From Deltaproteobacteria bacterium (GTDB taxonomy: Bacteria > Myxococcota_A > UBA9160 > UBA4427): a stretch of 42,912 bases of DNA. The stretch is taken from NCBI GenBank assembly GCA_019310975.1, contig JAFDDH010000006.1:1-42912 (forward strand), written 5' to 3'. The notes beneath the pieces are model-generated. The model was not told the origin of the DNA. It was given only the letters and a program-made list of their open reading frames with translations, and made no database searches. This document shows positions 24,078 through 32,354 of this stretch, piece after piece (position 1 is the first letter of the stretch; every line of letters starts with the position of its first letter). The position numbers and the translations under genes are program-made.

Positions 24078-25012
24078 GAACCGACCCCGCCCCAGCGCGC
24101 CGCCACGATCGCGCGTCGGTGCGCCGCCACGCCGCCGAGCTCGAGCCGCAGCGCCTGCAGCCGCATGCTCCAGACGTGAAGGTCATGCTCGCGCGTAAAG
24201 CCGATTGCACCAGAGAGCTGATGCATCTCGGAGAAAATTCGCCCAGCCGCCGAGAGCGCAAACGCCGCCGCCGTCGCGACGCCCTCGGTGGGCGCTCTCT
24301 GGTAGGCGGCCTCGCGCACCAGCCAGCGACTGCCCTCGACGTGGATCGCACACTCGGCCAGCCGGTGCTGGACGGCCTGGAAGGAGCCGATCGCGCGCCC
24401 GAATTGTCGCCTCTCCTTCAGGTAGCCCACCGTCTGCGCCAGCGCGGCCTCCATGCAGCCGACGGCCTCCGCGGCGATGGCGAGCTGCCAGGCGGTGTGC
24501 AAACGGGCCGCGCTGCCGACTCCGAGCCCATCTCCACGCGTGGTCCCCTCGGCCGAAACGCGGCCCATCGGATAGCCGAAGTTCGAGCGCACCGGCGCGC
24601 AGTCCCCGGGCTCGAGTGCCACCCAGCGGGCCTCGCGATCACCGAGCACCAGCAGGCTGCGGGCACTGGCGGCGTAGCGCACGGCACCGCCATGGCCGGC
24701 CGTCGCCAGCGCGATCGGCGTGGGCAGCGGCTCGTCGCGGAGCATCGGCGCCACCATCGCCTCGGCCCCAATGGCGACCACGCCGCCCGCACGGGCGACG
24801 GCCTCGACCACCAGTGTGGCCTCGAGCCCGCCCATATCGGGGTCGCGGCCCACGTCGCTGAAGCCCGCGTCGGCCAACGCCGCGTCGAGAGACGCGTCGT
24901 ACTCGCCTTTTGGCTGCAGCTCGATGGCGCGCGCGGCCCCGGCGTGCTGCTCGAGCAGAGCTTCGACGGCCTCCAGAATCGCCCGCTGATCGTCGTTCAG
25001 ATCGAAGTCCAA
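24074..25012 (-). CDS. short acyl-CoA dehydrogenase subunit
   Basis: A 312-residue ACAD. N-terminal helices start DFDLNDDQRAILEAVEALLE. The C-terminal domain has KERRQFGRAIGSFQAVQHRL (FAD-contacting Arg-Gln-Phe-Gly) and MHQLSGAIGFTREHDLHVW. It lacks the catalytic YEGT and much of the middle domain, fitting a partner subunit of a heteromeric dehydrogenase. Start is TTG 25012, preceded by GAGGGA; no ATG or GTG is better placed. Its stop overlaps the start of the next short ACAD (GTGA, 24074-24077), supporting equal co-translation of the two as a complex. Second gene of the operon, 37 bp after the full-length dehydrogenase. Confidence 0.85.
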   Translation of the reverse strand: MDFDLNDDQRAILEAVEALLEQHAGAARAIELQPKGEYDASLDAALADAGFSDVGRDPDMGGLEATLVVEAVARAGGVVAIGAEAMVAPMLRDEPLPTPIALATAGHGGAVRYAASARSLLVLGDREARWVALEPGDCAPVRSNFGYPMGRVSAEGTTRGDGLGVGSAARLHTAWQLAIAAEAVGCMEAALAQTVGYLKERRQFGRAIGSFQAVQHRLAECAIHVEGSRWLVREAAYQRAPTEGVATAAAFALSAAGRIFSEMHQLSGAIGFTREHDLHVWSMRLQALRLELGGVAAHRRAIVAARWGGVGS

Positions 25013-25049
25013 TGGATCCCTCTTCGGGTGGGGGTCGCACGCCGGCCCC

Positions 25050-26195
25050 TCACTCCTTCGGCAGCCCCAGGAAGCGCGATGCGATCAGGTTGAGCTGCAC
25101 CTCGGTGGCCCCCACCGCGACGCCCGCCGTCATCGCCAGCCGGAAGTTCGCATCGGCGAACGAGCCGTACTCGAGCGCCTCGGGGCCCATCAGCTCGAGC
25201 GCGAGCGTCCCGATCGCCGTATCGCAGGTCGTGCCGAGCACCCGCGCCAGCTGCGTGTCCGCCGTCGGCGGACTGCCCTTGGCGCGCAGGTCGATCACCT
25301 TGTACGAGAGCACACGCGCCGCCTCGCAGAGAGCGCGCGCCTCGCCGAGCCGGTCGACCACCATCGGGTCATCGAGCAGACCGCGCTCGCGGGCGATCTC
25401 CGCCAGCCGGTCCAGCGTGACGGCGGCCCGCGCATAGCGGGCCGCGCCGGCGCGCTCGTACTGCAGCGCGTAGCTGACGACACCCCAGCCCTGGTTCTCG
25501 TCGCCGAGCAGCGCCGAGGTGGGTACGTGCACATCGGTGAAGAAGACCTCGTGGAAGTAGCGCTCGCCCACCACCGAGGGAATCTCACGAATCTCGATGC
25601 CCGGCGTATCCATCGCCACGAGCAGAACCGAGATACCCCGATGGCGCGTGCTCTGGGGATCCGTGCGCACCAGCAAGATGATGAACTCGGCGTGATTGCA
25701 GTACGAGGTCCAGATCTTCGAGCCATTGATCACGTACTCGTCGCCCACGCGCAGCGCCTGCGTGCGCAGCGCCACCAGGTCACTGCCGGCCTCGGGCTCC
25801 GAGAAGCCCTGGCACCAGAGCACGCCACCGGCCGAGATGCGCGGTAGGTGGAAGGCCTTCTGCTCCTCCGTGCCGTACTGCATGATGGCCGGGCCGATCC
25901 AGTTGACGTTCATGTACTGGGCGCCGCGCGGCTCGCCAATCGCCCACATCTCCTCGCCCACGATCGCGTGGCGCCAGGACGTTGCATCGCGCCCGCCATA
26001 CTCGGAGGGCCAGTGCTGAGTCAGCCAACCGCGCTCCGCCATGCGTCCGCAGAAGTGCTTGGAAAACGCCGCTTGCCGATCTCCGCCGGGCCCATCCTTG
26101 GAGATCTCTTCCCAATCATCGGGTAGTTCCTCGGACAGGAAGGCACGCACCTCCTCGCGATGACTGGCGTCGCCCTCGGACCAATCGAACTCCAC
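25050..26195 (-). CDS. acyl-CoA dehydrogenase, first gene of the catabolic operon
   Basis: A 381-residue full-length ACAD. It opens EFDWSEGDASHREEVRAFL, the middle domain has CQGFSEPEAGSDLVALRTQ and NGSKIWTSYCNHAEFIILLV, and the end reads AVGATEVQLNLIASRFLGLP, with Ala or Gly rather than Glu at the MCAD catalytic position. GTG start at 26195, because AAGGAGAGG lies just upstream; the frame is open far beyond but codes antisense to the ligase there. Operator-like site E is 33 bp upstream. The operon continues with two short ACADs, a crotonase, another ACAD and an LLM oxidoreductase, with spacings of -4 to 41 bp. Confidence 0.9.
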   Translation of the reverse strand: MEFDWSEGDASHREEVRAFLSEELPDDWEEISKDGPGGDRQAAFSKHFCGRMAERGWLTQHWPSEYGGRDATSWRHAIVGEEMWAIGEPRGAQYMNVNWIGPAIMQYGTEEQKAFHLPRISAGGVLWCQGFSEPEAGSDLVALRTQALRVGDEYVINGSKIWTSYCNHAEFIILLVRTDPQSTRHRGISVLLVAMDTPGIEIREIPSVVGERYFHEVFFTDVHVPTSALLGDENQGWGVVSYALQYERAGAARYARAAVTLDRLAEIARERGLLDDPMVVDRLGEARALCEAARVLSYKVIDLRAKGSPPTADTQLARVLGTTCDTAIGTLALELMGPEALEYGSFADANFRLAMTAGVAVGATEVQLNLIASRFLGLPKE

Positions 26196-26227
26196 GCAGC
26201 CTCTCCTTCGTTGCGGCCAATCACAAT

Positions 26228-26242
26228 CTGACGCATCGTCAA
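26228..26242. promoter_or_regulatory. putative TetR operator, site E
   Basis: CTGACG-CAT-CGTCAA on the plus strand, preceded by AAT; the inner 13 bp is a perfect palindrome. In reverse complement it reads TTGACG-ATG-CGTCAG followed by ATT, nearly identical to site B. It sits in the 90-bp gap between the divergent dehydrogenase operon (26195) and acyl-CoA ligase (26286), so it can control both. Confidence 0.65.
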
Positions 26243-26285
26243 CTCTAGCGCGCCGCAGCGTGTACGCGAAGCGCGGAGAACCCCC

Positions 26286-27917
26286 ATGCCCTTCCCCGAC
26301 TACACGGCCACAGTCCCGACCTTCGTTCGCCTGCTGGCTGACGAACACGGCGACAAGGAGCTGATCGTCCTCGACGACCGGCGCCTCAGCTACCGCGACG
26401 CCGAAGCGCAGTCGGCGCGGCTGGCGCGTGGGCTGCTGGCGCGCGGCGTCGGCAAGGGGACGCGCGTGGGCCTGCTGATGCCGAACGGGCCGGACTGGCT
26501 GGTGGCCTGGCTCGCCACCACCCGAATCGGGGCGGTGCTCGTCCCGCTCAACACCTTCTTCCAGACCCGCGAGCTCGCCTGGCTGCTGCGCCACGGCGAC
26601 GTGCACACGCTGCTCACCGTATCGGGCTTCCTGAGCCACGACTACCTCGAGCGCCTCGAGGCCGCGGCACCCGGGCTGGCGGACTACACGACTGATCCAT
26701 ACCGGCTGCCGGACCTGCCCTACCTGCGCCAGATCTTCGTCTGGGGCGAGTGCGACCGGAAGTGGGCGCAGAGCGGTCCCGAGCTGATCGCCAGCGCGGG
26801 CGGCGAGGACGCGATCGACGACGCCTTCCTGGCGGCCGTCGAGCAGGACGTGACGCCGGCCGACCCGATGCTGCTGATGTACAGCTCGGGCAGCACCGCC
26901 GATCCCAAGGGTGCCATCCACACCCACAGCACCGTGATCCGCCACGCGTTCAATCTGGCCAGCCAGCGCGATCTCGTGCCCGAGGATCGCGTCTGGTCGC
27001 CGATGCCCTTCTTCTGGGTCGGCGGCTTCGTGTTCTCGCTGGTGGGCAATATGCACCGCGGGACGACCACGCTCTGCGAGGAGGTCTTCGATCCCGAGAC
27101 GACGCTGGCCTTCCTCGAGCGCGAGCGCGTGAGTGTGGCGCTCGGCTGGCCGCACTTCGGCAAGGCGCTCTCCGAGCATCCGAGCTTTGCGTCGCGCGAC
27201 CTCTCGAGCCTGCGCGCCGGCAACGTGCCCAACATCCTCCCCAAGGAGATCGTGCCGGACGACCCGCTGCTGCGTCCCAACGCCCTCGGCATGACCGAGA
27301 CCTGCGGCCCGCACACCTTTGCGCAGCTCGAGGGCGCACTCTCCGAGGACCGGCGCGGCTCGTTCGGCGTCACGGTCGAGGGTGTCGAGCATCGCGTGGT
27401 CGATCCGGAGAGCGGCGAGATCCTGCCCCAGGGTGAGTTCGGCGAGATCTGCGTGCGCGGCTACAGCCTGATGCAGGGCCTCTACAAGATGGAGCGGCAG
27501 GACGTCTTCGAGCCGGACGGCTTCTACCGCACGGGTGACGGCGGCTACTTCGATGCCGACGGCGTGCTCTACTTCAAGGGCCGGCTCGGCGAGATGATCA
27601 AGACCGCCGGTGCCAACGTGACACCCAGCGAGGTGGAGCAGGTCCTGATCGCGTATCCCGAGGTCAAGGAGGCGTACGTGGTCGGCGTCGATGATCCGGT
27701 GCGCGGGCAGAACGTCGAGGCCGCGGTGGTGCTCGAGCTCGATCAGGCAGTCGACGGCGAAACGCTGCGAGCGCGGATCAAGAAGGAGCTCTCGGCCTAC
27801 AAGGTCCCGCGCCACATCTTCATCTATCCGAGTGGCAGCCTGCCCTTCACCGACTCGGGCAAGATCGACAAGCGCAAGCTGGTCGCGATGCTCGAGGCAG
27901 GGCTGGCGTCCGATTGA
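26286..27917 (+). CDS. AMP-forming acyl-CoA ligase (FadD-like)
   Basis: A 543-residue ANL-superfamily ligase. Motifs in order: MYSSGSTADPKGAIHTH (P-loop), NALGMTETCGPH (A5), FYRTGDGGYFDADGVLYF (ribose-binding Asp), GRLGEMIKTAGANVTPSEVE (hinge), and the catalytic Lys near the end in PFTDSGKIDKRKL. Predicted to activate the substrate acid with CoA. Start is ATG 26286 with GGAGA upstream. It is divergent from the six-gene dehydrogenase operon, with a single operator-like palindrome between them, so activation and oxidation are probably induced together. Convergent with the seven-helix membrane protein gene at 27921, with only 3 bp between the stops. Confidence 0.92.
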   Translation: MPFPDYTATVPTFVRLLADEHGDKELIVLDDRRLSYRDAEAQSARLARGLLARGVGKGTRVGLLMPNGPDWLVAWLATTRIGAVLVPLNTFFQTRELAWLLRHGDVHTLLTVSGFLSHDYLERLEAAAPGLADYTTDPYRLPDLPYLRQIFVWGECDRKWAQSGPELIASAGGEDAIDDAFLAAVEQDVTPADPMLLMYSSGSTADPKGAIHTHSTVIRHAFNLASQRDLVPEDRVWSPMPFFWVGGFVFSLVGNMHRGTTTLCEEVFDPETTLAFLERERVSVALGWPHFGKALSEHPSFASRDLSSLRAGNVPNILPKEIVPDDPLLRPNALGMTETCGPHTFAQLEGALSEDRRGSFGVTVEGVEHRVVDPESGEILPQGEFGEICVRGYSLMQGLYKMERQDVFEPDGFYRTGDGGYFDADGVLYFKGRLGEMIKTAGANVTPSEVEQVLIAYPEVKEAYVVGVDDPVRGQNVEAAVVLELDQAVDGETLRARIKKELSAYKVPRHIFIYPSGSLPFTDSGKIDKRKLVAMLEAGLASD

Positions 27918-27920
27918 CCA

Positions 27921-28658
27921 CTAGCCCAGTGCGCGCTGCTCGAGGCTTGTTCGCAGCCATGCCGGTGGGAAGAAGGCGCACCACATTCCACCGCTCACCA
28001 CGAACACGGACAGCATGATTGCGCTCAGTGCCGGCCACCACTCGAGCGGGTGGACGTGCAGCACGAAGAGTGAGAGCACGATGACGAGCGCAGGCACGAC
28101 AGCGGCGACTCCCGAGATGCCCCAGAGCAGGATCTGATTCGTCGCCACCGGGTCCGCCAGGCCCAGCTTGAGCCGTCTGCGCAGCAGCGCGTGCCAGCGG
28201 AACGCCTCGAAGCACACCCAGCCGAGCAGCAGGATCCGGATCGCGTAGTGGGCCAGCAGGCCGCGCGAGGGGGCGACCGAGACCGCAAAGTCACCGTCCA
28301 CGATACGCAGCCCGTAGGCGGCGAGAGTCGCGAGACAGCCCATCCAACACAGCCATTTTGCCCACTCGTCGCCTGGTCGAAAGACCTTCGAGGTGACGTT
28401 CCACAGCGCCAGGCTGCCCAATACGAAGATTCCGAAGAAGAGGGTGTTGAGTGTCGTGGCCAGCACGCCCGGATCACTCCAGAGCAGGCGTTGGCCGATC
28501 TGGGGGAAGACCTGCCCGACGGCCGTGGCCACGAACGCGGTGCCGTAGAGCAGCTCGGGGATCTGACGCGTGCGCCTGGCCGCAAGCAACAGACGCACGC
28601 CCACCGTCAGTGTGACCACCGTGGTAATGAGCATGCTGAGTACGACGAGCGAGCGCAT
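27921..28658 (-). CDS. seven-helix membrane protein of unknown function
   Basis: A 245-residue hydrophobic protein with about seven predicted transmembrane helices, opening MRSLVVLSMLITTVVTLTVG. Charged connections such as RPGDEWAKW and a polar RIVDGDFAV loop separate the helices. I do not recognise the family. Start is ATG 28658 because GGAGGAA lies upstream; an in-frame extension to 28760 reads Arg-rich and unlike a membrane protein N-terminus. It follows the glycosyltransferase gene by 65 bp on the same strand and is probably the last gene of that transcription unit. Confidence 0.75.
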   Translation of the reverse strand: MRSLVVLSMLITTVVTLTVGVRLLLAARRTRQIPELLYGTAFVATAVGQVFPQIGQRLLWSDPGVLATTLNTLFFGIFVLGSLALWNVTSKVFRPGDEWAKWLCWMGCLATLAAYGLRIVDGDFAVSVAPSRGLLAHYAIRILLLGWVCFEAFRWHALLRRRLKLGLADPVATNQILLWGISGVAAVVPALVIVLSLFVLHVHPLEWWPALSAIMLSVFVVSGGMWCAFFPPAWLRTSLEQRALG

Positions 28659-28723
28659 CGCGAATTCCTCCACGCAGCGTATCGACGCCACGCGAGCGCC
28701 ACGTGAGCGAATCGCTCCCCCGC

Positions 28724-30742
28724 TCAGCCGACGAAGCCGAGAAAGAGCACGCTGAGGCACACCGCCACGAAGACGAAGAGCAACTCACGGGCGCCCTTGC
28801 CGCCGCGCCCCGAGACCACTCGGTCGGCCGCCTCGTATCCGCGGGCGAATCCGACCGCCAGCACCGGAGTCAGCGACAAACCGTAGAAGGCCTTGGCCTG
28901 GCCCCAATACGGCAGCAGGATGGTGCCGAGTCCGATCGCGAATCCGAGCGCGGCCAAGAAGACGAGGGGCAGGCCCAGCGCCGCACGACGCTGCGCGCTG
29001 GCGTCGCGAACGCAGTCGGCCACCCAACGCCCGAGCCCGATCAGCACGAGGGCGCTGATCGGCAGCGCAGTCCAATAGCCGAGCGCCATCCACTCGTAGT
29101 CCCAGACCGCCGTCCGGCCCGCCAGCGACGCCGATCCGCCGAGCATTCCATCGCCCCACGCCGTCGAGTAGAGGGCATCCCAGAAGGAAGCGAAGGCGGC
29201 GTACCAGGGCTCGACGAGCACACGCCCGAAGTGTGTGTAGTAGTCCAGCGTGTGGAAGCCCGGGGGCGACCACCAGAGCTGCCCCTCACCCGGTAGGTTC
29301 CAGTTGCCTACCCAGGGCCGCCCGTACACGAGCGCATTGCGCAGGTAGAACCAGCCCGAGATCAGAGCGGCCGGACCGAGCCACGCAACGCCCGCGCGCA
29401 CGCGAAGCCACGCTCGATCCTCGGTCCTGGCGAGCAGCCGGACCCCCACGAAGACCCCGACGGTAGCGGTCAGAACCACGGCCGTGATCTTCGTCAGCAG
29501 CGCCAGACCGATCCAGACCGAGAGAGCGGCCAGATCGCCAAGATCGCGCTCGGGCTGGTCGCGCAGCAGCACCCCCACGGCCGACACGAGTGCCGCGGCC
29601 GAGAACGCCGCCAAGAGCCCCTCGTTCGACACGTGCGCGGCCAGCAGCAGGTTCATCGGGAGCGCGGCTGCGAAGGCCATCGCGATCCAGCGCAGCCACG
29701 CACGCTCGGGGTGGAGGCGCTCGGCGAGCCGGCCGGATAGCCACACCAGGGCGAGCCCCGCCGCGAACGAGGGCAGGCGCGTCACGAAGCGCTCGGCGCC
29801 CGCGCCGAAGAGGCGGCCCGCATCACGAAGCAGGTCCACGATCAGGTAGTAGAGCGGCGGGTGGTACATCGCCCAGCCCTCGCTCGCCAAGGGGATGCGC
29901 CCCTCGCGGGCCAGGAAGCCGACGTACTCGAGGTGATCGGCGGCGTCGAATCCCTGTGTGAGCGGAATGTCGATGAACCTGCGCAGCAGTAGGATCCCCC
30001 AGGCCAGCAGCAGCAGAGCCGCCGCGACGCGGGCCGCCGCGCCGGCATCCGTCGCCGCATCCCGACCGCTGCCGGCACGCAGGCGCGTGCGCCCGATGGC
30101 GACGCCGGCCCAGAGTCCGATCAACCCAGCGAACGCCCACGCGCGGCTTCGCAGCGCCTCGTAGGGCGACGGCAATCCGCCCGCCTCGGGATGCCGGCGG
30201 AGGTCATCCGCGATCCGCACCGGCTCGAGCGGACGGCCGGCCACACCGGCCTTGAAGCGCGGCCCGCTCTCTATGAAACGGTCGCCGGCGACGAGCCGCA
30301 GCGAGAGCAGCCCGGGCCCGCGGCGATTGCGCACGTCGACCTCGAGCTGATTGCGCCCCGGGCTGAGCCAGCGCCCGACTTCGATCCGCTGGAAGGCCTT
30401 CCAGTCGCGGTCCTCGCCACCCTCCACGGGCAGGGGCGACCCGTTCAGGCGCACCTGCATGGCGCCGAAGGCCCGGATCATCAGCACACCCGCGTCCGCC
30501 TCCTCGAGGCGGAACGCGGCCCGGAAGCGTGTGACCGGCGCCTGGCTGCGTCCCCTCTGCCGCAGATTGGCCGAGAACGGCTCGACGGCCATGATCCAGG
30601 GCGCGATCGCATCGTGGACGAGGACGCGACCCGCGGACGACGAAGCGATGCGCTCTCCGAGTAGAGCCACGCCGCCGAGCACGGCGATGGTCAGCGCCAG
30701 CCAGGCATTTCGGTCTGCGCGGCTCTGAAAAATCCTTCGCAC
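28724..30742 (-). CDS. GT39/ArnT-like membrane glycosyltransferase
   Basis: A 672-residue GT-C type glycosyltransferase. After one N-terminal helix (about residues 12-30) comes a soluble region (about 50-180) with a beta-sandwich look (QVRLNGSPLPV, RNQLEVDVRN), then about ten helices. The first luminal loop, near residues 262-300, carries Asp-Ala-Ala-Asp-His-Leu-Glu and MYHPPLYYLI, the pattern of the dolichol/undecaprenyl-phosphate-sugar transferase superfamily. Expected to move a sugar from a lipid-linked donor to a protein or lipid on the outer face of the inner membrane. GTG start at 30742 with GGAG upstream, 11 bp after the crotonase stop, so the two are co-transcribed, an unusual pairing. 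Confidence 0.8.
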   Translation of the reverse strand: MRRIFQSRADRNAWLALTIAVLGGVALLGERIASSSAGRVLVHDAIAPWIMAVEPFSANLRQRGRSQAPVTRFRAAFRLEEADAGVLMIRAFGAMQVRLNGSPLPVEGGEDRDWKAFQRIEVGRWLSPGRNQLEVDVRNRRGPGLLSLRLVAGDRFIESGPRFKAGVAGRPLEPVRIADDLRRHPEAGGLPSPYEALRSRAWAFAGLIGLWAGVAIGRTRLRAGSGRDAATDAGAAARVAAALLLLAWGILLLRRFIDIPLTQGFDAADHLEYVGFLAREGRIPLASEGWAMYHPPLYYLIVDLLRDAGRLFGAGAERFVTRLPSFAAGLALVWLSGRLAERLHPERAWLRWIAMAFAAALPMNLLLAAHVSNEGLLAAFSAAALVSAVGVLLRDQPERDLGDLAALSVWIGLALLTKITAVVLTATVGVFVGVRLLARTEDRAWLRVRAGVAWLGPAALISGWFYLRNALVYGRPWVGNWNLPGEGQLWWSPPGFHTLDYYTHFGRVLVEPWYAAFASFWDALYSTAWGDGMLGGSASLAGRTAVWDYEWMALGYWTALPISALVLIGLGRWVADCVRDASAQRRAALGLPLVFLAALGFAIGLGTILLPYWGQAKAFYGLSLTPVLAVGFARGYEAADRVVSGRGGKGARELLFVFVAVCLSVLFLGFVG

Positions 30743-30753
30743 GGAGCTCCGGA

Positions 30754-31524
30754 TCAGCGACGCGGGGGGAGGTTTCGAAAGTCGGGCTCGCGCTTCTGCA
30801 CGAAGGCGCTAATCGCCTCGATGTTCTCGGGCGAGCCCGCCTGCAACAACATGCCGGCCTGCTCGGCCTCGTGGGCGGCGCGAATCGCGTCCAGATGCGG
30901 TGCGCGCAACGTGCGCTTGGTGGCCTGGAGTGCGGTCACCGGGAAGCGCGCAATCTCGCGCGCCCTGTCGAGGGTGCGATCCAGCAGCTCGCTGTCCGGA
31001 AAGGCGCGCAGTGCGATACCGGTCTCCACCGCCTTGGCGGCATCGATCCATTCGGCTGTGAAGAAGAGCTCCGCGGCGCGCTGATAGCCGATCACCGTCT
31101 GCAGCGTGTAGCTGCTCGCGGCCTCGGGCACGAGCCCGAGCTTCACAAAGGGCAGCCGCAGCCGCACGCTCTCGCCCACGTAGACGATGTCGCAGTGGAA
31201 GAGACAGGTCGCACCGAAGCCGACCCCGACGCCCTGCGCGGCGGCCAGTAGCGGCTTGTCGAAGGCGTAGAGGGCCTGTATCGCGCTCTCAAAGGGATGC
31301 GGGCCCTCGAAGTTCTCGCCGAAGGAGCCGAGATCGACGCCGGCCGAGAAGTCGCCGCCGGCACCGGTCAGCACGACGACGGCCACGCCCGGATCCTCGC
31401 GCGCGGCCAGAATGGCCTCGCGGAGCACCCTCCACATCTCGCTGTTGAAGGCGTTCTTCTTCTCCGGCCGATTCAGCGTGATCAGCCGAACGCCCTCGCT
31501 CGTATCCGTCAGAATCAGATCCAT
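30754..31524 (-). CDS. enoyl-CoA hydratase/isomerase (crotonase family)
   Basis: A 256-residue crotonase. Landmarks are ITLNRPEKKNAFNSEMWRVL, the oxyanion-hole segment DFSAGVDLGSFGENFE, and FVKLGLVPEAASSYTL, whose Glu matches the catalytic Glu of enoyl-CoA delta-isomerases; the first hydratase Glu is not conserved (GFGATCL). A delta3,delta2-enoyl-CoA isomerase-type role is therefore more likely than hydration. Start is ATG 31524 with GGAGCG 3 bp upstream. A TATACT hexamer directly before that would give a nearly leaderless transcript if used. First gene of a unit with the glycosyltransferase and the seven-helix protein. Confidence 0.85.
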   Translation of the reverse strand: MDLILTDTSEGVRLITLNRPEKKNAFNSEMWRVLREAILAAREDPGVAVVVLTGAGGDFSAGVDLGSFGENFEGPHPFESAIQALYAFDKPLLAAAQGVGVGFGATCLFHCDIVYVGESVRLRLPFVKLGLVPEAASSYTLQTVIGYQRAAELFFTAEWIDAAKAVETGIALRAFPDSELLDRTLDRAREIARFPVTALQATKRTLRAPHLDAIRAAHEAEQAGMLLQAGSPENIEAISAFVQKREPDFRNLPPRR

Positions 31525-31578
31525 TGCGCTCCAGTATAGGCACAGCCCTCGCTGGGGCGCGCCTTGGCGAACCCGCCG

Positions 31579-32202
31579 TCAGGCCGGCTTGACTCCCATG
31601 CCCTCGAGCAGGAGGTCCAGCAGCAGGTCGAACTCCGCGAGCCCCTGGCCCTCGAGCTTGCGACGCGCGAGGTTCAAACCGAAGACACTGGTCAGCACGA
31701 TGGCGGCCATGCGGTCGGGCTCGACGTCGCGCCGGAGCTCGCCGCGCGCCGCCGCCTCGGCGACGTGGTGAGTCAGCTCCTCGAGCAGGCCCAGCTCGCG
31801 CTCGGTGGGCTCTGCCTCCTCGACCCGTGCGCGCACGAACATCATCATGATCTCGCGCACCAGGCTCGAGGCCTCGAGGTCCGTGTGGACCTGCGTGATG
31901 GCCTCGACCAGCCGAGCCAGCACCTCGCGCAGCGACGCCCCCGAGCCGCGCAGCGACCGCATCTCCTGAACGATCTCGGCCTGGCGCCGCTCCATCAGCT
32001 CGCGGAGCACGTGCTCCTTGCTCGGAAAGTGGAAATAGAAGGTGCCGCGCACCACCCCGGCGGCCTCGGCGATGCGCTCGATCTGGGCCTCCGCATAGCC
32101 GGCGCGCAGGAACTCGGCGACCGCAGCCTGGAAGATCCGCTCGCGCGTGTCCGCGCGTTGGCGCTCGCGCCGGCTCAGAGACTGGGCAGCAGGATTGGAC
32201 AT
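31579..32202 (-). CDS. TetR-family regulator of the adjacent efflux operon
   Basis: A 207-residue TetR protein. The DNA-binding domain (about residues 15-65) reads TRERIFQAAVAEFLRAGY then IAEAAGVVRGTFYFHFPSKE; the C-terminal domain is helical. I chose ATG 32202; an upstream in-frame ATG at 32235 would place the operator-like palindromes inside the coding region. Divergent from an RND adaptor/permease pair, the classic arrangement of an AcrR-like local repressor of efflux induced by the pump's substrate. It differs in sequence and in operator type from the TetR protein at 7714. Confidence 0.9.
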   Translation of the reverse strand: MSNPAAQSLSRRERQRADTRERIFQAAVAEFLRAGYAEAQIERIAEAAGVVRGTFYFHFPSKEHVLRELMERRQAEIVQEMRSLRGSGASLREVLARLVEAITQVHTDLEASSLVREIMMMFVRARVEEAEPTERELGLLEELTHHVAEAAARGELRRDVEPDRMAAIVLTSVFGLNLARRKLEGQGLAEFDLLLDLLLEGMGVKPA

Positions 32203-32243
32203 GACGTTATTGTCATTAACAAACGTCATTGACACTTGTCAAT
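32201..32243. promoter_or_regulatory. putative operator cluster for the efflux TetR
   Basis: Two inverted repeats lie between the TetR start and the adaptor gene: ATGAC-GTTATT-GTCAT (32201-32216) and ATTGACA-CT-TGTCAAT (32228-32243). A further GTCATT half-site at 32226-32231 overlaps the second. The region is AT-rich compared with its surroundings. It covers the likely TetR start and would allow repression of both divergent units. Confidence 0.6.
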
Positions 32244-32354
32244 AGATCCGCCACACTGCCCGCGCGGTTTCGGGAAACCGATGCGGCCAAGCGCGCCCCA
32301 CACAAACCAACAGGCCCGCGCAGCGTGCGGGGCCGGTTCGCCCGTGCGCGGGCG

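Noticed and set aside
26196-27815. Upstream open extension of the minus-strand dehydrogenase at 25050-26195
   Set aside because: The extension is antisense to a clear acyl-CoA ligase. GTG 26195 has a strong ribosome-binding site and fits the family N-terminus.
28561-28576. ATCTGACG half-site inside the seven-helix protein gene
   Set aside because: Only one arm matches the operator, the other arm (GCGCC) does not, and it lies in coding sequence.
31525-31578. Leaderless promoter (TATACT) directly before the crotonase start
   Set aside because: No matching -35 at normal spacing, and the ribosome-binding site GGAGCG argues for a leadered transcript; left as a note only.
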